Below, piece by piece: positions 6,464-9,938 of a stretch of 9,938 bases of DNA. Both the position numbers and the translations under genes were made by a program. Positions within the stretch are counted from its first letter, which is position 1. Every line of letters begins with the position of its first letter. The stretch covers positions 1-9,938 of the forward strand of contig MGVM01000059.1 of NCBI GenBank assembly GCA_001800495.1, given 5' to 3'. This DNA comes from Elusimicrobia bacterium RIFOXYB2_FULL_48_7. Lineage in GTDB: Bacteria > Elusimicrobiota > Endomicrobiia > CG1-02-37-114 > XYA2-FULL-39-19. The notes beneath the pieces were generated by a model. The model was not told the DNA's origin. It was given only the letters and a program-made list of their open reading frames with translations, and made no database searches.

Positions 6464-7466
6464 AATATTTGAAAAATTATCGCGGATAGTCACCGCGAAA
6501 AATATACCGCTTTACAGTGTTTTTGAACTTACCCACAGGTGCAACCTTATATGCAGGCATTGCTACCTGGATAGCGCAGGCGCTAAGAATGAACTGCCTG
6601 AGGCAAAAATAAAGTATATTCTGGGGGAACTCGCCCGCGCCGGGTGCCTTCACCTGGGACTGACCGGCGGGGAAGTTTTCCTCCGGAAGGATTTTCTCCG
6701 GATCTGCTCCTATGCCAGGAAACTCAATTTCGATGTAAGGGTTTTTACGAACGGCACTCTTATCAAGCGCTCCGACGCCCAGTTCCTGTCCGAGATCGGG
6801 ATCGGCGGGGTGGAACTAAGCTTATACGGAAAAAAAGACACCCATGACAGGATCACGCGGGTAAGCGGTTCGTTCGATATGACATTCGCCGCCATAAAGC
6901 TTTTGAAGGAATACCGTGTGAATGTCAGGATAAAAGCCCCTATCATGAAACTGAATTACGGTGATTACCACTGGCTCCTGGATTTCTCTAAGAGATTAGG
7001 CCTTGAATGCATTTTTGACCCGGTCCTGGCGCCCAAAAACAACGGCGATAGGTCGGTACTGAAATACCAGCTGGGCAAAAGCGGTCTCAGGAAAGTTTTT
7101 TCCGACAGGAAGCTCATACCGGCGCGCCCGGCGCGTAAAAATTCCGCGGCAAAACCCCCGGATATTAATTTATTCTGCGGGGCGGGCAGGGATTGTGCCG
7201 GCATCGCACCGGACGGCACGGTATACCCCTGTATCCAGTTCTTGTACCCGCTGGGTAATTTAAAAAAGAAATCATTCGATGAAATATGGTATAATTCGAA
7301 ACGGGCTGATTATGTGCGCGGCCTGAAATCGTCAGACTGCAAGGAATGTTTTTCCTGTTCAAAAGCCGCGCAATGCCGCAGGTGCCCGGGGCTGGCCCTG
7401 CTTGAATCAAAAGACATTCTTGGAAAATCAGAAATAGCCTGCCAACTCGCTGAAGCCCAGGCCTAA
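6453..7466 (+). CDS. Radical SAM/SPASM peptide- or protein-modifying enzyme
   Basis: A 337-residue enzyme. The radical SAM cluster motif is C30-x3-C34-x2-C37 (HRCNLICRHCYLD), followed by the SAM-binding GGE (LTGGEVF, 70-76) and FTNGTLI (98-104). The C-terminal SPASM region holds C242, C248, C260 (DGTVYPC), C296, C299, C302, C308, C311 and C330, enough for auxiliary Fe-S clusters. The spacing C242-x12-G-x4-C260, C299-x2-C302-x5-C308-x2-C311, C330 is close to the SPASM pattern but has x2 rather than x3 in the last pair. SPASM enzymes of this size modify ribosomal peptides or activate proteins. With a dedicated PqqD-like partner just upstream, a peptide substrate is likely; the bond formed is unknown. 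AGAGG lies six bases before the ATG. It resembles the ScmE/ScmF type of the SynChlorMet cassette in setting, without proof of orthology. Confidence 0.92.
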   Translation: MGNEIFEKLSRIVTAKNIPLYSVFELTHRCNLICRHCYLDSAGAKNELPEAKIKYILGELARAGCLHLGLTGGEVFLRKDFLRICSYARKLNFDVRVFTNGTLIKRSDAQFLSEIGIGGVELSLYGKKDTHDRITRVSGSFDMTFAAIKLLKEYRVNVRIKAPIMKLNYGDYHWLLDFSKRLGLECIFDPVLAPKNNGDRSVLKYQLGKSGLRKVFSDRKLIPARPARKNSAAKPPDINLFCGAGRDCAGIAPDGTVYPCIQFLYPLGNLKKKSFDEIWYNSKRADYVRGLKSSDCKECFSCSKAAQCRRCPGLALLESKDILGKSEIACQLAEAQA

Positions 7467-7476
7467 AGGAAAAATC

Positions 7477-8184
7477 ATGGCTGTTAAACACAAAGCAGAG
7501 TACAAGGAATTCCTGGAAGCAGTCTCGAAAGTAAGCAAGGCGATCACGTCCGACCAGTACCTGGAAGATATTCTTAAATTAATCGTCACGGTAACCGCCC
7601 AGGTGATGAAATCCGAAGTCTGCTCCATCATGCTCATTGACGAACAGAAGGGCACGCTTGATATCAAGACCACCCAGAGCATGAGCGACGACTACAAGCT
7701 AAAGGGCTCGTTGAAAATAGGCGAGGGGATTGCCGGAAAAGTGGCGCAGGAAAACAGGCCGATGGTTATTCATAATGTCCAGGAACAGCCGGAATACAAG
7801 TTTAAAAATGTCGCGAAGAAAATCGGGTTGAAGTCGCTGCTTAGCGTGCCGATGAGCGTGAAAGGAAAGGTCATAGGCGTGCTGAACGTCTACACATCTT
7901 TTTTTCACAAGTTTTCCGAGTCGGAGATCAATACCATCAATACGGTCGCCAACCAGGCGGCGGTCGTGATAGAAAACTCAAGCCTGCTGGTGATGTCGCG
8001 CGTCCTGAAGGAAGAGCTTGAAACAAGGAAACTGGTTGAAAGGGCAAAGGGCATCATAATGAAAACCACGGGGCTGTCCGAGGAAGACGCCTTCAGAAAA
8101 CTGCAGAAAAAAAGCATGGACGCCAGAAAACCCCTCAGAGTGGTAGCCGAAGCCGTGATTCTCGCCAATGAAATGGGGAGCTAG
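7477..8184 (+). CDS. GAF-ANTAR transcription antitermination regulator
   Basis: A 235-residue soluble regulator. A GAF sensor domain spans about residues 18-165 (SDQYLEDILKLIVTVTAQVM...SICSIMLID-like core, GEGIAGKVAQENRPMVI, SLLSVPMSVKGKVIGVLNVY, EINTINTVANQAAVVIENS). A short coiled linker follows, then the ANTAR domain (about 177-235, with RAKGIIMKTTGLSEEDAFRKLQ and VVAEAVILANEM). ANTAR domains bind two-hairpin RNA targets in nascent mRNAs and prevent premature termination; the GAF domain would sense a small ligand or redox state. AAAGGA lies seven bases before the ATG, and the gene starts 10 bases after the radical SAM gene, so it is probably in the same operon. It may control the downstream Fe-S genes or the peptide cassette. 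No canonical ANTAR two-hexaloop target is visible in the window. Confidence 0.93.
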   Translation: MAVKHKAEYKEFLEAVSKVSKAITSDQYLEDILKLIVTVTAQVMKSEVCSIMLIDEQKGTLDIKTTQSMSDDYKLKGSLKIGEGIAGKVAQENRPMVIHNVQEQPEYKFKNVAKKIGLKSLLSVPMSVKGKVIGVLNVYTSFFHKFSESEINTINTVANQAAVVIENSSLLVMSRVLKEELETRKLVERAKGIIMKTTGLSEEDAFRKLQKKSMDARKPLRVVAEAVILANEMGS

Positions 8185-8216
8185 AAACAATCCCTCCGGC
8201 TGCGCGATGCGCAAAA

Positions 8217-8245
8217 TTGACAATAACCGAAAAATTTTATTAAAT
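8217..8245 (+). promoter_or_regulatory. Possible internal promoter before the AsrA-like gene
   Basis: A perfect TTGACA (8217-8222) and TTAAAT (8240-8245, four of six consensus bases) are separated by 17 bases. The -10 box ends nine bases before the ATG at 8255, and no Shine-Dalgarno is present, so the mRNA would have almost no leader. The layout repeats that of the promoter before the HD-GYP gene. Confidence 0.45.
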
Positions 8246-8254
8246 AACTCTCTC

Positions 8255-9286
8255 ATGAAACCTCAATATATACTTAAAAAAGACATAAACGGATTCCTTG
8301 ACACGCTGTCGGTAGATAACAACATCTACTGCCTTTCAGGCGACCTGTCGTACAAGCCCTATTCAAAAAAGGAAGACCCGGAGACCTGGGATATCGGAGC
8401 GATACGCGCTAATCCGCCCCTGCGGATGTTCCTTTTTACCCATAATGAAGAATCCGGCCTGTCGGAACCGGCCTCCCCAAAAAAAACAAATATTATTTTC
8501 GGAGTAAAATCCTGCGACCTCAACGCGTTAAAAATCCTGGACAATGTGTTTTTGAAAGGCGTGGTTGCCGACCCCTTTTACGAAAGGAACAGGAAAAATA
8601 CGCTTTTGTTCGCCAGCGACTGCCCAAACCCGCAGGAAACGTGTTTTTGCTCCTTCATAGGCGGAAAACCCTATCCGGAGAAGGAACAAAACCAGGACTA
8701 TGACCTGAACTTTTCCAGCATAACCGGCGGGTACATTGTTGAAACCGGCTCGCAGGCTGGCGAGGACATCATGGGGCAGGCTTTCGCGTTTTTCAAGGAG
8801 GCATCCTCGGAACAGCTTGCCGCCAGGGAGGCCATGCGCGCAGGCGCGTTCGCGAAACTCGATGCAGTTAACAGCAGCTATGCAAAGATAAAAAATGCGG
8901 ATTTCCACGCTTTTGCGAAAACAAAGTTCCTTTCCGAAAACTGGAAGGAATACTGCAAAACATGCGTGCAGTGCACCGGGTGCAACAACAGTTGCCCGAG
9001 CTGTTACTGCTTTTACTTGAGCGAGCAGTCCAAAAACAGCGGAAAGATATTCGAAAAACTTCGTTTTTGGGACGCTTGCCATTATACAACGCACGGGAAA
9101 GTAGCCGGCGGCGGCAATTCCAGGCCGAAGGTTTTTGAACGGTTCAGGAACAGGTACCAGTGTAAGCTCAATTACCGCAAGGAAAATTTCGGCCTTTACG
9201 GCTGTACCGGATGCGGAAGGTGCATCTCCGTCTGCCCGGGGAAAATAGACATAAGGGAAGTAATTACAAAACTTTCAGCCCAATAA
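8255..9286 (+). CDS. AsrA / sulfhydrogenase-beta-like 4Fe-4S dicluster protein
   Basis: A 343-residue electron-transfer protein of the family that includes anaerobic sulfite reductase subunit A and the beta subunit of archaeal sulfhydrogenase. GVKSCDLNALKILDNVF (83-99), DPFYERNR (106-113) and CFCSFIGG (130-137) are family marks. Two ferredoxin-type clusters are evident: C237-x2-C240-x2-C243-x3-C247-P, with C234, C250 and C252 adjacent, and C317-x2-C320-x2-C323-x3-C327-P. It would pass electrons between the flavoprotein encoded next and an unseen catalytic subunit. The start is uncertain: in-frame ATGs at 8168 (inside the ANTAR gene) and 8207 would add 29 or 16 residues rich in Asn and Arg that do not look like the family. 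8255 fits the family N-terminus and the promoter placement, but no start has a Shine-Dalgarno site. It ends two bases before the next gene. Confidence 0.88.
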   Translation: MKPQYILKKDINGFLDTLSVDNNIYCLSGDLSYKPYSKKEDPETWDIGAIRANPPLRMFLFTHNEESGLSEPASPKKTNIIFGVKSCDLNALKILDNVFLKGVVADPFYERNRKNTLLFASDCPNPQETCFCSFIGGKPYPEKEQNQDYDLNFSSITGGYIVETGSQAGEDIMGQAFAFFKEASSEQLAAREAMRAGAFAKLDAVNSSYAKIKNADFHAFAKTKFLSENWKEYCKTCVQCTGCNNSCPSCYCFYLSEQSKNSGKIFEKLRFWDACHYTTHGKVAGGGNSRPKVFERFRNRYQCKLNYRKENFGLYGCTGCGRCISVCPGKIDIREVITKLSAQ

Positions 9287-9288
9287 AC

Positions 9289-9938
9289 ATGATGACTCCA
9301 AACCCGTATCTGCCAATCGAAGCGAAAGTAGAAAAGTTAATAGACGAGACATCGCTGATCAAGACTGTATGCCTGAAACCCGTGCAGCCCATACCGTTTT
9401 CAACAGGCCAGTTCATTATTTTCAACGTGCCCGGAGCGGGGGAATCGGCTTTCACGCCGTCATCCTCCCCGTCCGTCACAGACCGGATGGAAGTCACCAT
9501 AATGAAAGTGGGGATAAACACCCAGAAAATCCATGACCTGCGGCCTGGCGACACGGTCGGTATCCGCGGGCCTTATGGCAAGGGTTATCCCGTGGAAAAG
9601 TTTTACGGCAAGGAAGTGCTTATCCTTGGCGGAGGCGTCGGCATGGCGCCCCTGCGCTCTCTCCTTTTGACTTTGATCGGCCAGATAAACAAATTCAAGC
9701 GCGTGGTTCTTTGTTACGGCTCAAAAACCCCGGATGACGTTGTTTACAAGTACCTTTTCCCGGAATGGAAAAAGATCAAGGGGCTCGAAATATTCAGAAG
9801 CGTGGACAAGTGCCCGGAAAGCGCCCGCTGGGACGAAACAGTGGGACTGGTTACCTGCCTGCTGGACAAGGTTTCCGCTGATAAAAACAACAGCGCGGTT
9901 ATTGTCTGCGGGCCGCCGATAATGATGAAATTCGCCAC
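9289..9938 (+). CDS. AsrB / sulfhydrogenase-gamma-like FAD/NAD(P)-binding oxidoreductase (partial)
   Basis: The first 216 residues of a ferredoxin-reductase-fold protein; it runs off the window end. Marks in order are PFSTGQFIIFNVPGAGE (FAD-domain strand), VGIRGPYGKGYPV (the GxRGPYGxG flavin loop), ILGGGVGMAPLRSLL (NAD(P)-binding Gly-rich motif), CYGSKTPDD and VIVCGPPIMMKF (the nicotinamide-site CGPPxMM). Proteins of this type oxidise or reduce NAD(P)H through FAD and exchange electrons with the AsrA-like partner, completing a two-subunit electron-transfer module as in anaerobic sulfite reductase (AsrAB) or sulfhydrogenase. The ATG at 9289 lies two bases after the previous stop, with a second ATG directly behind it and no clear Shine-Dalgarno, so translation is probably coupled. 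The cysteine-rich 2Fe-2S end of the family, if present, is beyond the window. Subunit C of sulfite reductase or hydrogenase subunits may follow. Confidence 0.92.
   Translation, partial: MMTPNPYLPIEAKVEKLIDETSLIKTVCLKPVQPIPFSTGQFIIFNVPGAGESAFTPSSSPSVTDRMEVTIMKVGINTQKIHDLRPGDTVGIRGPYGKGYPVEKFYGKEVLILGGGVGMAPLRSLLLTLIGQINKFKRVVLCYGSKTPDDVVYKYLFPEWKKIKGLEIFRSVDKCPESARWDETVGLVTCLLDKVSADKNNSAVIVCGPPIMMKFA

Noticed and set aside
8201..8213. Hairpin TGCGC-GAT-GCGCA as an ANTAR target
   Set aside because: There is only one convincing stem, with a three-base loop; ANTAR targets need two stems with six-base loops.
8168..8254. N-terminal extension of the AsrA-like protein, or a separate small precursor peptide
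   Set aside because: The extra 29 residues are not family-like, no Shine-Dalgarno precedes 8168, and no stop separates them from the downstream gene, so they cannot be an independent peptide.
8528..9094. 188-codon minus-strand frame inside the AsrA-like gene
   Set aside because: It is antisense to a gene with clear Fe-S motifs and shows no domain or start signal.

Overview
The window looks like a chromosomal segment of an anaerobic or facultatively anaerobic bacterium with mid-range GC. The signs are an AsrA/AsrB-type (sulfhydrogenase beta/gamma-type) Fe-S and flavin electron-transfer pair, a radical SAM enzyme and dense, overlapping operons. The divergence of the proteins suggests an uncultivated lineage, but no phylum can be assigned from this sequence alone. 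There are no tRNA, rRNA, CRISPR or insertion-sequence signatures.

Layout. (1) Bases 1-1894, plus strand: a 13-codon tail of a possible upstream gene, a GNAT N-acetyltransferase (61-537) and an enolase-superfamily (mandelate racemase/muconate lactonizing type) protein (542-1894). This block ends in a 9-bp-stem hairpin that spans the last stop codon. (2) Bases 1924-4032, minus strand: glmS, followed by a small gene for a PC4/YdbC-like protein with a strong Shine-Dalgarno sequence. A good sigma70-type promoter (TTTACA-17-TATAAT) drives them. (3) Bases 4033-4252: the divergent intergenic region. It holds the glmS promoter and leader, a 12-bp-stem hairpin flanked by 11-bp direct repeats and with alternative pairings, and a TTGACA-17-TATATT promoter whose -10 box lies 5 bases from the next start codon. 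(4) Bases 4253-9938, plus strand: an HD-GYP-domain protein with two changed signature residues, an HprK-like P-loop kinase, a PqqD-like peptide-binding protein, a radical SAM/SPASM protein, a GAF-ANTAR antitermination regulator, and the AsrA-like and AsrB-like electron-transfer proteins (the last cut by the window end).

How they fit together. The central trio (HprK-like, PqqD-like, radical SAM/SPASM) overlaps end to start and resembles known RiPP-type modification cassettes: PqqD-type domains bind a leader peptide, SPASM enzymes modify a peptide or protein, and HprK-like proteins in some lasso-peptide clusters phosphorylate the precursor. No precursor peptide is visible here, and the trio is embedded among signalling (HD-GYP, GAF-ANTAR) and redox genes. 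The system may therefore act on a distant peptide or a host protein. The trio is the most promising candidate in the window for an undescribed system. Two promoters sit almost on top of their start codons with no Shine-Dalgarno sequence, which suggests leaderless mRNAs beside normal SD-led genes.
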